This document shows positions 24,977 to 34,979 of a DNA stretch of 40,285 nucleotides, in pieces (within the stretch, counting starts at the first letter, position 1; the number at the start of each line of letters is the position of its first letter). The position numbers and the translations under genes were made by a program. The notes under the pieces were generated by a model. It was not told where the DNA came from and searched no databases. It saw nothing but the letters and a program-made list of their open reading frames with translations. Source of the stretch: Poseidonibacter ostreae (GTDB taxonomy: Bacteria; Campylobacterota; Campylobacteria; Campylobacterales; Arcobacteraceae); the NCBI RefSeq assembly GCF_009208075.1, contig NZ_WFKJ01000027.1, positions 1 through 40,285 on the forward strand, read 5' to 3'.

Positions 24977-25813
24977 TTATTCCTCTTCTCGAATTCTTAA
25001 AAAAGATGCAAACTTTGGTTTTCCAAATCTTGTGAGATTATAGTATTTAAAAGTAACTATATCTGCAATTTTTGGATGATTTATTCTCTCTTCTTTTGAA
25101 AAACCATTTCCTAGATTAAACACTACATTATTTTCTAGTTTTAAAACTAAACTTTTAAATTTAGCTTTTGTGTTATTTGAACCTTCTTTATTTTCATGAT
25201 AATTAATACTTATTACTTCAGCCTCTGCATCCAAAAACTTTTTTACTTTTAGTATATTTGAACTTCTTCCAACAAAATATTTTAAAGAAGGATTTTTTAT
25301 CATAACCCCTTCGGCTTTTAAATTTATAATTTTCTCTAAGTATTCTTCTAAGTGTTTATCATTTTTGCATTTTATTTGCTCTATTATTTTTATATATTTG
25401 TTATTATTTGTTTTTTGCCAATTATTTATTTTTTCAAGTCTTTTTAGAAAATCTCCTTTCTCTTCAGGTACTTCAAATATATTGTAAGTGATTTTTTCCC
25501 ACTGCTTACTTGGCTTTTTATCTAAAACTATACTTTGAATATTTTCAAAATCATCTCTTTTCGTCCAAAGTTCTCCATCAAGTTTAAATTTTGGAAAATC
25601 TTTTATAAACCACAAAGGTGCATGTATAGTATTTCCATTTTTACTTAGTAGTTTTTCCCCGTCCCAATAAGCTCTAATACCATCGAGTTTTTCACTCATC
25701 ATCCAGTCTTTTATATTGTGCTGTGTAGTGTAAGTTTTAGCCTTTTGTAAATTTATTGCATTTAAATTTGGATTAATAAGTATTATTAATAAAAGTGTAA
25801 AAAGTGATCTCAT
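24977..25813 (-). CDS. Secreted small ATP-dependent DNA ligase (LigE-like)
   Basis: Seals nicks in double-stranded DNA using ATP. The 278-residue protein starts with a signal peptide (MRSLFTLLLIILINPNLNA), so it is probably periplasmic. The adenylation lysine is K42 in EKLDGIR (motif I, KxDG). LDGELW (motif III) follows near residue 80, then EGVMIKNP (motif IV) and ILKVKKF (motif V), and a short OB-fold domain ends the chain. It has no extra DNA-binding domains. Lig E enzymes occur in naturally competent and biofilm-forming Gram-negatives and are thought to act on incoming or extracellular DNA. It lies tail to tail with the toxin gene, and its start is divergent from apt. Confidence 0.9.
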   Translation of the reverse strand: MRSLFTLLLIILINPNLNAINLQKAKTYTTQHNIKDWMMSEKLDGIRAYWDGEKLLSKNGNTIHAPLWFIKDFPKFKLDGELWTKRDDFENIQSIVLDKKPSKQWEKITYNIFEVPEEKGDFLKRLEKINNWQKTNNNKYIKIIEQIKCKNDKHLEEYLEKIINLKAEGVMIKNPSLKYFVGRSSNILKVKKFLDAEAEVISINYHENKEGSNNTKAKFKSLVLKLENNVVFNLGNGFSKEERINHPKIADIVTFKYYNLTRFGKPKFASFLRIREEE

Positions 25814-25959
25814 TTAATATTCCTTTAGTAACTTTTTTAATTATATTTAAAGCAGAATTAAATAAATCTAAATAATTGGATTAAATCATAAAGTCATAAT
25901 AATTATTTGGATAAAATATTTAACTTTTCACTATAAGTAGTGACAAAAAAGGATTATAT

Positions 25960-26514
25960 TTGAATAAAAAATTATTAACAGAAGATGAAAAAAATATATT
26001 ATTAAACTCTATTCGAAGTATTGAGGACTTTCCAAAAGCTGGTATTGTTTTTAAAGATATTACAACATTATTAAATGATAAAGAAGCATACTCACTTTTA
26101 ATGTCTCACTTTGAAGATAGATATAAAGATTACAACTTAGATTATATTGCAGGAATTGACTCTAGAGGTTTTATTTTTGGAGCAGCATTAGCTGATCGTT
26201 TAGGTATTGGTTTTGTGCCAGTTCGTAAAAAAGGTAAACTTCCTAGTACTACTGTATGTGAAAAATATGAATTAGAATATGGTTTTGATGAAGTAGAATT
26301 ACACTTAGATGCATTTAGAGATACAAAAGATGCAAGAGTACTTTTAATAGATGATATTATCGTAAGTGGTGGAACTGCTTATGCTGCTGCAAACTTAATA
26401 AATAAATTAAATGTAAACTTAGTAGAGATGTGTTTTTTAATGGATATTAAAATGCTAGGTGGTGCTAAAAAGCTTGAGAAAGTAGCACCTGTTTATTCTG
26501 TATTAGAAATATAA
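25960..26514 (+). CDS. apt: Adenine phosphoribosyltransferase
   Basis: Purine salvage: converts adenine and PRPP to AMP. The protein has 184 residues, the usual length. It has the N-terminal [12 protein letters not shown], the [14 protein letters not shown] segment, [10 protein letters not shown], and the PRPP-binding motif [17 protein letters not shown]. The start is TTG at 25960, preceded by AAAAGGA. It leads a run of four plus-strand genes: apt, trpB, the dedA-like gene and pepA, with short gaps or overlaps. Confidence 0.96.
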   Translation: MNKKLLTEDEKNILLNSIRSIEDFPKAGIVFKDITTLLNDKEAYSLLMSHFEDRYKDYNLDYIAGIDSRGFIFGAALADRLGIGFVPVRKKGKLPSTTVCEKYELEYGFDEVELHLDAFRDTKDARVLLIDDIIVSGGTAYAAANLINKLNVNLVEMCFLMDIKMLGGAKKLEKVAPVYSVLEI

Positions 26515-26526
26515 AGAGGAAAAAAT

Positions 26527-27735
26527 ATGAATGATTATATACCAAAACCAAGCCTTTTTGATCCAGATGAAAAAGGTCAATTTGGAATTTTTGGAGGACA
26601 ATATGTTCCTGAAACATTAATGCCTATTTTAAAAGAATTAGAAAAAGAGTATAAAAAATATAGATTTGATGATGAGTTTTGGGCTGAAGTAAATTCACTA
26701 CTTAAAGATTATGTAGGAAGAGAACATCCTTTATATTTTGCAAAAAACATCTCAGAAGAAATAGGTGCAAAAGTATATTTAAAAAGAGAAGATTTAAATC
26801 ATACAGGAGCACATAAAGTAAATAATGTAATTGCTCAAGGACTACTAGCAAAAAAACTTGGAAAAACAAAAGTTATTGCTGAAACTGGAGCTGGACAACA
26901 TGGAGTTGCAACTGCAACTATTGCTGCTTTAATGGGTTTAGAATGTACAGTTTTTATGGGTGCAAAAGATGTTGAGAGACAAGAATTAAATGTATTTAGA
27001 ATGAAGCTTTTAGGTGCAAAAGTAATTGCCGTAGAAAGTGGAAGTAAAACACTTAAAGATGCAATGAATGACGCAATTAGATTCTGGGTTACAAATGCAC
27101 GTGATACTTTCTATATAATTGGAACAGTTGCTGGTCCACATCCATACCCTATGATGGTTAGAGATTTTCAAGCAGTTATTGGTTATGAAGCTAGAAAACA
27201 AATCTTAGAAAAAGAGAATAGACTTCCTGATTATGTAGTTGCTTGTATTGGTGGTGGTTCAAATGCTATTGGTATGTTTTCGCATTTCTTAGAAGATAAA
27301 GAAGTGACTTGTGTTGGAATTGAAGCAGGTGGTTTAGGAATTGATACAAATAAACATGGATGTTCTCTTGCAAAAGGAAGTCCTGGAGTATTACATGGGC
27401 AATGCTCTTATCTTTTACAAGATGAAGATGGACAAATAACTGAAGCCCACTCTATTTCAGCTGGACTTGATTATCCAGGAATTGGACCAGAACACGCTTT
27501 TCACAAAGATAATAATAGTGTTCAATATGATTCTGTGACAGATAAAGAAGCTTTAGATGCCTTTGTATGGTTAAGTAGGAAAGAGGGTATTATTCCTGCT
27601 TTTGAAAGCTCACATGCAATTGCTTATTTAAAAAAGGCAAAAGATAAACTAAAAGATAAAATTGTGATTATCAATCTATCTGGACGTGGTGATAAAGATA
27701 TGATACAGGCGAAAAGTTTACTAAATTTTGACTAA
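26527..27735 (+). CDS. trpB: Tryptophan synthase beta chain
   Basis: Joins indole with L-serine to give tryptophan, using PLP. The product has 402 residues and is of the classic TrpB1 type. It has the PLP lysine in [27 protein letters not shown], the [10 protein letters not shown] phosphate loop and [13 protein letters not shown]. No trpA or other trp gene is adjacent, so the alpha subunit must be encoded elsewhere if it is present. It follows apt by 12 bases, with GAGGAAAAA as the Shine-Dalgarno. Confidence 0.97.
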   Translation: MNDYIPKPSLFDPDEKGQFGIFGGQYVPETLMPILKELEKEYKKYRFDDEFWAEVNSLLKDYVGREHPLYFAKNISEEIGAKVYLKREDLNHTGAHKVNNVIAQGLLAKKLGKTKVIAETGAGQHGVATATIAALMGLECTVFMGAKDVERQELNVFRMKLLGAKVIAVESGSKTLKDAMNDAIRFWVTNARDTFYIIGTVAGPHPYPMMVRDFQAVIGYEARKQILEKENRLPDYVVACIGGGSNAIGMFSHFLEDKEVTCVGIEAGGLGIDTNKHGCSLAKGSPGVLHGQCSYLLQDEDGQITEAHSISAGLDYPGIGPEHAFHKDNNSVQYDSVTDKEALDAFVWLSRKEGIIPAFESSHAIAYLKKAKDKLKDKIVIINLSGRGDKDMIQAKSLLNFD

Positions 27736-27746
27736 AAAGGAAAAAG

Positions 27747-28466
27747 ATGGAACAGTTCTTTAAAAAGTTTCAACCCCATTCAGGAAAGATATTAGCAAGC
27801 ATTGTTATTGTTTTCTTCTCTTTTTTAGCTTACAATCTTTATCAAGCACCAGTTGATGGTTTTGAAAATAGATTCGTTTATTTACTAAAAGAGTATGGAT
27901 ATATAATACTTTTTGCTTGGGGTATGCTTGAAGGAGAAGCTGGTCTTATCATGGCTGGATTACTAGCACATACAGGAGATATGAATCTTTATATAGCTAT
28001 TTTTGTAGCTGGACTTGGTGGCTTCGCAGGGGATCAAGTCTATTTTTATATAGGTAGATTTAATAAATCATATGTTCATAGTAAATTTAAAGGTCAGCGA
28101 AGAAAGTTTGCCTTAGCTCATTTGTTGCTTCAAAAATATGGCTGGCCTATTATTTTTGCACAAAGATACATGTATGGAATGAGAACTATTATTCCAATTT
28201 CAATCGGACTTACAAGATATGATGCAAAAACATTTGCATTTATAAACCTTATCTCAGCTTGGTGTTGGGCTGCAATTACAATTGTGCCTGTTTGGTATTT
28301 TGGAGAAGAGATTTTAAAGATATTACATTGGGCAAAAGAACATTGGTACTTAGCTCTTCCAATTGCTTTAGGATTTGGAGGTAGTATTATTTATTACTTT
28401 AATAAAGCATCACAAAAAGCAGAAAAGAAAAATTCAAAAAAAGTAGAAGAAAAAAATGAAAATTAA
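27747..28466 (+). CDS. DedA-family membrane protein
   Basis: A 239-residue inner-membrane protein of the DedA/SNARE-associated family, some members of which flip undecaprenyl phosphate or phosphatidyl lipids. It has an N-terminal helix near residues 18-34, the family segment EGEAGLIMAGLLAH, GGFAGDQVYFYIGR, and FAQRYMYGMRTIIPISIGL with the conserved arginine, then two more helices. The C-terminus is a lysine- and glutamate-rich cytoplasmic tail. Its stop overlaps the pepA start by 11 bases. Confidence 0.9.
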   Translation: MEQFFKKFQPHSGKILASIVIVFFSFLAYNLYQAPVDGFENRFVYLLKEYGYIILFAWGMLEGEAGLIMAGLLAHTGDMNLYIAIFVAGLGGFAGDQVYFYIGRFNKSYVHSKFKGQRRKFALAHLLLQKYGWPIIFAQRYMYGMRTIIPISIGLTRYDAKTFAFINLISAWCWAAITIVPVWYFGEEILKILHWAKEHWYLALPIALGFGGSIIYYFNKASQKAEKKNSKKVEEKNEN

Positions 28467-29889
28467 TTTAACAAATACAAAAATAAATAAAATAAAATCA
28501 GATATTGAAATAGTATTAGTAAATAGTATTGAAAATTTAAAAGAAAAAGAGTTATTAGAGAGTTTAGACTTTAAAGTTTCAGATGAAGTTATGGTTTATT
28601 TACCAGAATCAGGAAAAATATTTGTAGCTTATGAAGAAGAGACATATGATTGTCTTGCAATTGCAATTGCAACTGCAATTAAGAAGTTTCAAACAACTAA
28701 TTTTAAAACTGCAAAAGTAGACTTAAACTCTTTTGATTCAAAAATCTTAAAATCAATTGTCGAGGGTACACTTTTAGGTTCATATACTTTTGATAACTAT
28801 AAATCAAAGCAAGAGAAAAAGAAAAAACAAGAACTAATAATTTCAATTCAAGAAGATTCTCCAAGTCTTGATAATATTGAATTAAATTCAATATTAAATG
28901 AATCTACTATTATTTCAAAAGCAGTAAATAAAGCAAGAGACATGGTAAATACAACTCCTGGCGATTTTTATCCAGATGTAATGGCAAAATTAGCTAAAAA
29001 GCTAGCAAAAGATGCAAAAATTGAGTATAAAATCAAAGGTGAAAAGTTCTTAGAAAAAAATGATATGAATGCAATGTTAAGTGTTGGTCGTGCTTCAATT
29101 CATGAATCAAAACTAATTCACTTATCATATAAACCAAAAGATGCAAAAAAGAAAATTGTTTTAGTAGGAAAAGGTCTTACTTATGATTCAGGTGGATTAT
29201 CTTTAAAACCTGCTGATTATATGGTAACAATGAAATCTGATAAAGCAGGTGGTTGTGCAGTATTAGCAACTATTTGGGCAATTGCAAAACTTGAACTTCC
29301 TTTTGAAGTACATGCTGTAATTGGTGCAGTTGAAAATATGATAGGTGGAGATGCTTATAAACCAGATGACGTTTTAGTTGCAAAGAATGGAACTACAATA
29401 GAAGTTAGAAATACAGATGCTGAAGGAAGACTTGTTCTTGCAGATTGTCTATGTTATGCACAAGATGAAATTCATGATATTGATTATATATTTGATTATG
29501 CAACCCTAACTGGTGCTTGTGTAGTAGGCGTTGGACAATATACAACAGGAATTATGGGTAATAATGAAATCTTAAAAAGAAATGCAGTTTTATCAGCTTT
29601 AAAATCTGGTGAATATGCAACTACATTAGATTTTAATAGATATTTAAAGAAAACTATAAAATCTGATATTGCAGATATTTCAAATATTGCAAGTACTAGA
29701 TATGGTGGAGCTATTACTGCAGGATTATTTCTAGATAATTTTTTAAAGAAAGAAAATAAAGAAAAATGGATTCATTTTGATATTGCAGGACCTGCGTTTG
29801 TTGAAAAAGCTTGGGGATATAATCCTTATGGAGCAAGTGGCGCTGGAGTTAGAATGACAATAGAGTTTTTAAAAAATATAGATAAGTAA
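28456..29889 (+). CDS. pepA: Leucyl aminopeptidase (M17 family)
   Basis: A cytosolic metallo-aminopeptidase that removes N-terminal residues from peptides, working as a hexamer with two metal ions. The 477-residue product has the N-terminal macro-like domain and the catalytic domain from about residue 160. Metal-binding and catalytic motifs are GKGLTYDSGGLSLKP, MKSDKAGGCAV and the M17 signature NTDAEGRLVLADCL. It is the last gene of the apt run and is followed by the damaged kinase gene. Confidence 0.95.
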   Translation: MKINLTNTKINKIKSDIEIVLVNSIENLKEKELLESLDFKVSDEVMVYLPESGKIFVAYEEETYDCLAIAIATAIKKFQTTNFKTAKVDLNSFDSKILKSIVEGTLLGSYTFDNYKSKQEKKKKQELIISIQEDSPSLDNIELNSILNESTIISKAVNKARDMVNTTPGDFYPDVMAKLAKKLAKDAKIEYKIKGEKFLEKNDMNAMLSVGRASIHESKLIHLSYKPKDAKKKIVLVGKGLTYDSGGLSLKPADYMVTMKSDKAGGCAVLATIWAIAKLELPFEVHAVIGAVENMIGGDAYKPDDVLVAKNGTTIEVRNTDAEGRLVLADCLCYAQDEIHDIDYIFDYATLTGACVVGVGQYTTGIMGNNEILKRNAVLSALKSGEYATTLDFNRYLKKTIKSDIADISNIASTRYGGAITAGLFLDNFLKKENKEKWIHFDIAGPAFVEKAWGYNPYGASGAGVRMTIEFLKNIDK

Positions 29890-29923
29890 AAATAAATATT
29901 GTAAAAATAAAATAGGAATTTAA

Positions 29924-30019
29924 ATGTCTAAAAAAATATAAAAATATAAAAGTAGAATATATTCTTATATTATTTACAATAGGTGTTATTTTTAGTTTTA
30001 TTTTTCTCATTCACTAAAT
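29924..30019 (+). pseudogene. Out-of-frame 5' remnant of the hybrid kinase gene
   Basis: A proper Shine-Dalgarno (AGGAA at 29914-29918) precedes an ATG at 29924, but the frame stops after five codons, next to a run of seven A (29930-29936). With one A fewer, the reading would continue as MSKKYKNIKVEYILILFTIG and further hydrophobic residues up to a stop at 30015, a typical first membrane helix of a Cache-type sensor kinase. The kinase frame resumes at 30020 without a ribosome binding site. It appears that the original 5' end is broken in two places. Confidence 0.65.
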
Positions 30020-32833
30020 ATGAAAAATCAAGAAGCTTGGTTTTCAAACTTAGATTTAAACATTGAAAATGAAAAGGTTCAAAAACCTTTTACTCCTACT
30101 ATTAGAGCTATTTTACCAATAAGAGAAAATAACGGTTTTAATGGTATTCTTATTATTAATTATAATATGGAAAATTTCTTAGATACCTTAAAAGATAATA
30201 CCATTTATAATACAATTTTATTTGATAAAGATGGAAATACATTAACTCACTATGAAAAAGAAAAAAGTTGGGGTTTCTATTTAGATAAAAAATATAATCT
30301 TAATGATGAATATAAAAATGAAATATCAAATGCCTTAAAAAACAATCAATATGAAAATTCAGAGGTTTTTATCAAGAAGTTTGATTTTGATGTTTCAAAT
30401 GAACTTTATTTACTTGTAAAATTAAAAGACAAATATATAACACAATTAAAAACAGATCAGTTTAAAGAGTATATAGTTGTTTCTTTTATTGTATTTTTAC
30501 TTGGAATAATTTCATCATTATTTATTTCACGAATCTTCAATAGCTTATCAAAAATAATTTCAAAAACTGATGATAGGCTAATCGAGACATCTGTTTTAGT
30601 TAAGCTTAGTTATTTTAAGTACAATTATGAAGATAGGTTGATTACTTTTGATGATAATTTTTTTAACCTTTTAAATTACAAAGATATTGAAAAAAAATCT
30701 TTTAATTTTGATGAATTAAAAAAGTTTTTTAATAAAGATTTTTTAGATAAATTAAAAATAAAAATTTCAGATATAAAAGATAAAGACTCTTTTGAATTTG
30801 AAATTCAAACAAAAGAGAATAAAACTTTAATCTTTTTTACAAAATTTAGAGCAATATATGAAAACAATAAAATTGCAGAGATTGAAGGGATTTTTCAAGA
30901 TATAACAGAACAAAAAAATTTAATGCAATCTTTTGAAGAGGCAAGTATTGAAGCAAAAAATGCAAATGAAGCAAAAAGTAAGTTTTTAGCTACAATGAGT
31001 CATAAAATTAGAACTCCATTAAATGGAATAATTGGTTTAAATAAATTAGCACTTGATTCTAATCCAAACACTAAAATTAGAGAATTCTTAGTAAAATCAG
31101 AGATTTCTTCAAAGGCTTTATTAAACGTTATTAATGATATTTTAGACTATTCAAAAATTGAAGCAAATATGTTGAGTTTAGAAAAAACAACTTTTGAATT
31201 AGATAAATTATTTTTAAATGTAACAGATCTTTTTGATTATCAAGCTTATAAAAAAGAGATTGATTTACATATCGATTTTGACAATAATATTCCAAGAATA
31301 TTAATAGGTGATCCTCATCGAATTACACAAATTCTTAATAACCTTGTTGGTAATGCAATAAAGTTTACAGATACAGGTTCAATTGAAGTAAATGCAACTT
31401 TAATTGAAAAAAACGATAATAACTTGGTATTAAAATGTAGTGTAAAAGATACTGGAATTGGAATGGATGCAAATGAGCAAGAGAAATTATTTAAATCTTT
31501 TTCTCAAATTGATGATTCAACTACAAGAGTTTATGGTGGAAGTGGTTTAGGTCTTACTATTACAAAAGAGTTAATTGAATTAATGAATGGAAAAATAGAA
31601 GTTTCAAGTAAAAAAGGCTTAGGAACTATTTTCTCTTTTACAATCGATTTAGAATATGAAGATGCCTTTGAATTTAATAATACACTTTTTAAAAGTAAGA
31701 ATTTTTTAGTTATTGATGATAATGAAATAGATATTAGAATTATAGAGAATATATTAAAATCCTGGGAAATCAAAACATATAGTTGTTTAAATGCAAAAGA
31801 TGCATTATCAAAGATTGAAGAGGGCGCTCATTTTGATTATATTTTAGTTGATTGGATTATGCCTGAAATTGATGGGGTTGATTTTATTAAAGAACTTCAA
31901 GAAAAGAATTTGAAAACTTGTCCTAAAATTATTATGGTTACAGCATATGAAGAGGATAATTTAAAGCAAAAATTAAAAGATGAAGATGTTATAGTAAATA
32001 ATATTCTAAGAAAACCTTTTACTCCCTCTTCAATTTATGATACATTAATTGAGTTTGAAGAATCAAATAAAGAAAATTATAAAAATAGTAATAATGATTA
32101 TGAAAAAGAAAAAAATATAAATAGTATTAATGCAAATATATTAGTAGTTGAAGACAATAAGATTAATCAAACAGTGTGTCAAGAAATATTAAAAAGAGTT
32201 GGAGTAAAAGTAACTCTAGCAAATAATGGTATTGAAGCTGTAAATATATGTAAATCTAATAAGTTTGATATGATTTTAATGGACCTACATATGCCAAAAA
32301 TGAATGGTTTTGATGCTTCATTAAGTATTAGGCAATTTGATGATAAGACACCAATCATTGCTTTAACTGCAGCTGTAATGCCTGAAGATAAAATATTATC
32401 TAAAAAGGTAGGAATGCAAGATCACTTAGCAAAGCCAATTGAGTTTGATGAGTTGTTTAAATGTATTAATAAATATATTCCAAATCTAGTTGTTTTAAAT
32501 GAAAGTAAAAAACAAGTAAGTAGTTCAAATATTCATTTGGATTTCGAAGAACTTTTAAACAGAGTTGGAAGTAGTGAACTTGCAAATGAATTATTAAATG
32601 AGTTTATAAATGAATATAAAAACTGTATTAATGAATTTAAAAGTAGTTTAAATAATGAAAGTTTTAATAACGATATTCATAAACTAAAAGGTGTTAGTGG
32701 AAACCTTTCATTAAAAGTTTTATATGAAATTTGTATTAAGATTGAAAAAGAAACAGAAAATGAAAAAAGAAGTAAACTCTTAGATGATTTATCTGTAGAG
32801 TTAGATGAAGTTATAAGAGTTATTCAAAGTTAA
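30020..32833 (+). CDS. Hybrid sensor histidine kinase, probably 5' truncated
   Basis: The open frame of 937 residues holds the second half of a dCache-like periplasmic sensor (1-145), a membrane helix (151-171), a PAS-like region (195-300), HisKA (318-385), HATPase (430-545), two receiver domains and a C-terminal HPt domain. HATPase shows the N box near 433-450, DTGIGM (477-482) and GGSGLGL. Receiver 1 has D611, T641 and K665; receiver 2 has D755 and K805. The HPt histidine is H887 (HKLKG). The H-box is SHKIRTP: H328 is present, but K329 replaces the usual Glu. The start lacks a Shine-Dalgarno and the first membrane helix is out of frame upstream, so function as a membrane sensor is doubtful. 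The downstream phosphorelay domains look intact. Confidence 0.8.
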   Translation: MKNQEAWFSNLDLNIENEKVQKPFTPTIRAILPIRENNGFNGILIINYNMENFLDTLKDNTIYNTILFDKDGNTLTHYEKEKSWGFYLDKKYNLNDEYKNEISNALKNNQYENSEVFIKKFDFDVSNELYLLVKLKDKYITQLKTDQFKEYIVVSFIVFLLGIISSLFISRIFNSLSKIISKTDDRLIETSVLVKLSYFKYNYEDRLITFDDNFFNLLNYKDIEKKSFNFDELKKFFNKDFLDKLKIKISDIKDKDSFEFEIQTKENKTLIFFTKFRAIYENNKIAEIEGIFQDITEQKNLMQSFEEASIEAKNANEAKSKFLATMSHKIRTPLNGIIGLNKLALDSNPNTKIREFLVKSEISSKALLNVINDILDYSKIEANMLSLEKTTFELDKLFLNVTDLFDYQAYKKEIDLHIDFDNNIPRILIGDPHRITQILNNLVGNAIKFTDTGSIEVNATLIEKNDNNLVLKCSVKDTGIGMDANEQEKLFKSFSQIDDSTTRVYGGSGLGLTITKELIELMNGKIEVSSKKGLGTIFSFTIDLEYEDAFEFNNTLFKSKNFLVIDDNEIDIRIIENILKSWEIKTYSCLNAKDALSKIEEGAHFDYILVDWIMPEIDGVDFIKELQEKNLKTCPKIIMVTAYEEDNLKQKLKDEDVIVNNILRKPFTPSSIYDTLIEFEESNKENYKNSNNDYEKEKNINSINANILVVEDNKINQTVCQEILKRVGVKVTLANNGIEAVNICKSNKFDMILMDLHMPKMNGFDASLSIRQFDDKTPIIALTAAVMPEDKILSKKVGMQDHLAKPIEFDELFKCINKYIPNLVVLNESKKQVSSSNIHLDFEELLNRVGSSELANELLNEFINEYKNCINEFKSSLNNESFNNDIHKLKGVSGNLSLKVLYEICIKIEKETENEKRSKLLDDLSVELDEVIRVIQS

Positions 32834-32942
32834 TTATCGTTTTATCTATTTCTTTGGCATTTTCGTTTATAATCTGCTTCAATAAACTTCTTAAAAGATT
32901 GTAAAAGATATTAGAATAATATCAAAAAGTAAAAGGAAATAA

Positions 32943-34046
32943 ATGGGACTAGGTGTAGGAATCGTAGGATTACCAAATATAGGAAAGTCGACAACGTTTA
33001 ACGCGTTAACAAAAGCACAAAATGCAGAAGCACAGAATTATCCATTTTGTACTATTGAGCCAAATAAGGCAGTTGTTCCAGTACCTGATAAGAGATTAGA
33101 TGCATTAGCTAAAATTGTTGATCCAGAGAAAATTCAGCACTCTACAATTGATTTTGTTGATATTGCAGGTTTAGTAAAAGGTGCCTCAAAAGGTGAGGGT
33201 TTAGGTAATCAATTTTTATCTAATATTAGAGAAGTTGAAGTTATCTTGCATATGGTTAGATGTTTTGAAGATGAAAATGTTGTTCATGTTGAAGGTGGAA
33301 TTGATCCATTAAGAGATATTGAAATCATTGAAACAGAGCTTATTTATGCAGATATCACACAAGTTGAAAAAAAGTGTGATAAGCTAAAAAAAGAATCAAA
33401 ATTTGATAAAACTGCAGCTGCAAAATTACCAATTGCACAAGCTTTATTAGCTCATTTAGAAGATTTAAAACCAGCATCTGCATTTGAAGATAGAGATGAT
33501 GAAAACTTTATTGAATTAGATAGAGAGTTAAGATTATTATCAAATAAAAGTATAATTTATGGAACAAATGTTGATGAAGATTCATTAGCAGATGGTGGAA
33601 ATAAATATGTTGATTTAGTAAAAGAACATGCAAATAGTGTTAATGCTGATGTGATTGTATTATGTGCAAAAATTGAAGAAGAATTAGTTGGTTTAGAAGA
33701 TGATGAAGCACAAGAGTTCTTAACAGATTTAGGCGTTGAAGAATCAGGATTAGAGCAAATTATTCATCATGCTTTTGATAAACTTGGACTTCAATCATAT
33801 TTTACTGCAGGTAAGATGGAAGTTAGAGCTTGGACTATTAAAAAAGAAACAAAAGCACCACAAGCAGCTGCTGTAATTCATAATGACTTTGAAAAAGGTT
33901 TTATTAAAGCAGAAGTAATTGCCTATGAAGACTTCGTTTCTTTAGGTGGAGAAGCTAAAGCAAAAGAGGCTGGAAAACTAAGATTAGAAGGAAAAGATTA
34001 CGTTGTTAAAGACGGCGATGTGATGCATTTTAGATTTAATACATAA
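32943..34046 (+). CDS. ychF: Ribosome-associated ATPase YchF (OLA1/Obg family)
   Basis: A P-loop NTPase of 367 residues that prefers ATP over GTP and binds ribosomes; it is linked to stress and redox responses. G1 is GLPNIGKST, G3 is DIAGLVKGASKGEGLGNQF, and the G4 position reads NVDED instead of NKxD, as is normal in YchF. A coiled-coil insert (about 130-200) and the C-terminal TGS domain ending in GDVMHFRFN follow. Shine-Dalgarno AAAAGGA precedes the ATG. It stands alone between the kinase and the HDOD gene. Confidence 0.96.
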   Translation: MGLGVGIVGLPNIGKSTTFNALTKAQNAEAQNYPFCTIEPNKAVVPVPDKRLDALAKIVDPEKIQHSTIDFVDIAGLVKGASKGEGLGNQFLSNIREVEVILHMVRCFEDENVVHVEGGIDPLRDIEIIETELIYADITQVEKKCDKLKKESKFDKTAAAKLPIAQALLAHLEDLKPASAFEDRDDENFIELDRELRLLSNKSIIYGTNVDEDSLADGGNKYVDLVKEHANSVNADVIVLCAKIEEELVGLEDDEAQEFLTDLGVEESGLEQIIHHAFDKLGLQSYFTAGKMEVRAWTIKKETKAPQAAAVIHNDFEKGFIKAEVIAYEDFVSLGGEAKAKEAGKLRLEGKDYVVKDGDVMHFRFNT

Positions 34047-34132
34047 TATAGTTTTTTAATTTTAATAATTTATATTTAATTGATATATAATTAGTTATAA
34101 TAAAAAAATAACAAAAAAAACAGGAGTTCATT

Positions 34133-34951
34133 TTGACTAGTAATATATTAGAGAAAATAGAATCTTTACCGCCTTTACCAAAAACAATTATAGAGATTGA
34201 AGAGTTTAGGAAAAAATATGAAAAGGAAGCATCTGAACTATTATTAATAATAGAAAAAGATGCATTAATTATTTCTACTTTATTAAAGATATCAAACTCT
34301 GCAATGTTTGGATTTAGATCAAAAGTTGAAACTCCTGGTCGTGCAATTAATTTATTAGGTATTAATTTTACTATTTCAATAGCAATTGGTGGAACAGTTC
34401 AAAATTTACTTAATACAAATTTAGAGCCTTATAGTATCTCTAGTGATGATTTTATGAGAGCTTCAAATCTTTCTTCAACACTTACTAGTCTTTGGTTATC
34501 AAGAGTTGATGTTGATTTAAAAGATGAGATTTTATTACCTGCTTTATTACAAGAAGCTGGAAAATTTATTTTAGCAGATATTATTACTAGTGAGCAAAAA
34601 ACTGATGAGTTTAAAGCAATGATTGCTTCTGGTTCTTCACTAGCAAATGCTGAAAAAGAAATAGTTGGATTAACGACTTCTGAAATCACTGCAAAAATAT
34701 TTAGACATTGGAAATTAAGTGAAAACTTAATTGATTTAATCGAATTTGTTGATGATATTCCAAAATGTGCTGAAGATAAAAAACAGAAAGCCCAAATACT
34801 TGATGTAATTAAAACAGTATGTAGTATCTCTAATCCATTAAGTGATGAAAGTGTTGCTAAAGCTATTGAAAAAGCTACAAAATATGGCTTAGATGTTAAA
34901 ACATTAGAAAAAGCTATTGAAACATTACAAGATAGATTATTAGACGAATAA
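34133..34951 (+). CDS. HDOD-domain signalling protein
   Basis: A cytoplasmic protein of 272 residues. LPPLPKTIIEIEEF near the N-terminus, then IIEKDALIISTLLKISNSAMFG and GRAINLLGINFTISIAIGG, are typical of HDOD domains, relatives of HD phosphohydrolases that have lost the catalytic residues. Such proteins are usually adaptors in signalling. No receiver, GGDEF or EAL domain is attached. It starts at TTG, supported by AGGAG at 34122-34126, six bases upstream. Two TATAAT boxes (34086-34091 and 34096-34101) lie before it. It converges on recO. Confidence 0.85.
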   Translation: MTSNILEKIESLPPLPKTIIEIEEFRKKYEKEASELLLIIEKDALIISTLLKISNSAMFGFRSKVETPGRAINLLGINFTISIAIGGTVQNLLNTNLEPYSISSDDFMRASNLSSTLTSLWLSRVDVDLKDEILLPALLQEAGKFILADIITSEQKTDEFKAMIASGSSLANAEKEIVGLTTSEITAKIFRHWKLSENLIDLIEFVDDIPKCAEDKKQKAQILDVIKTVCSISNPLSDESVAKAIEKATKYGLDVKTLEKAIETLQDRLLDE

Positions 34952-34979
34952 AGTCTAATAGTTTGTTTTAATTACAAAC
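34941..34979. terminator. Two small hairpins between convergent HDOD gene and recO
   Basis: TAGAC (34941-34945) pairs with GTCTA (34953-34957), and GTTTGT (34961-34966) with ACAAAC (34974-34979). They overlap the ends of both convergent genes. There is no long T-tract, so efficient termination is uncertain. Confidence 0.35.
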
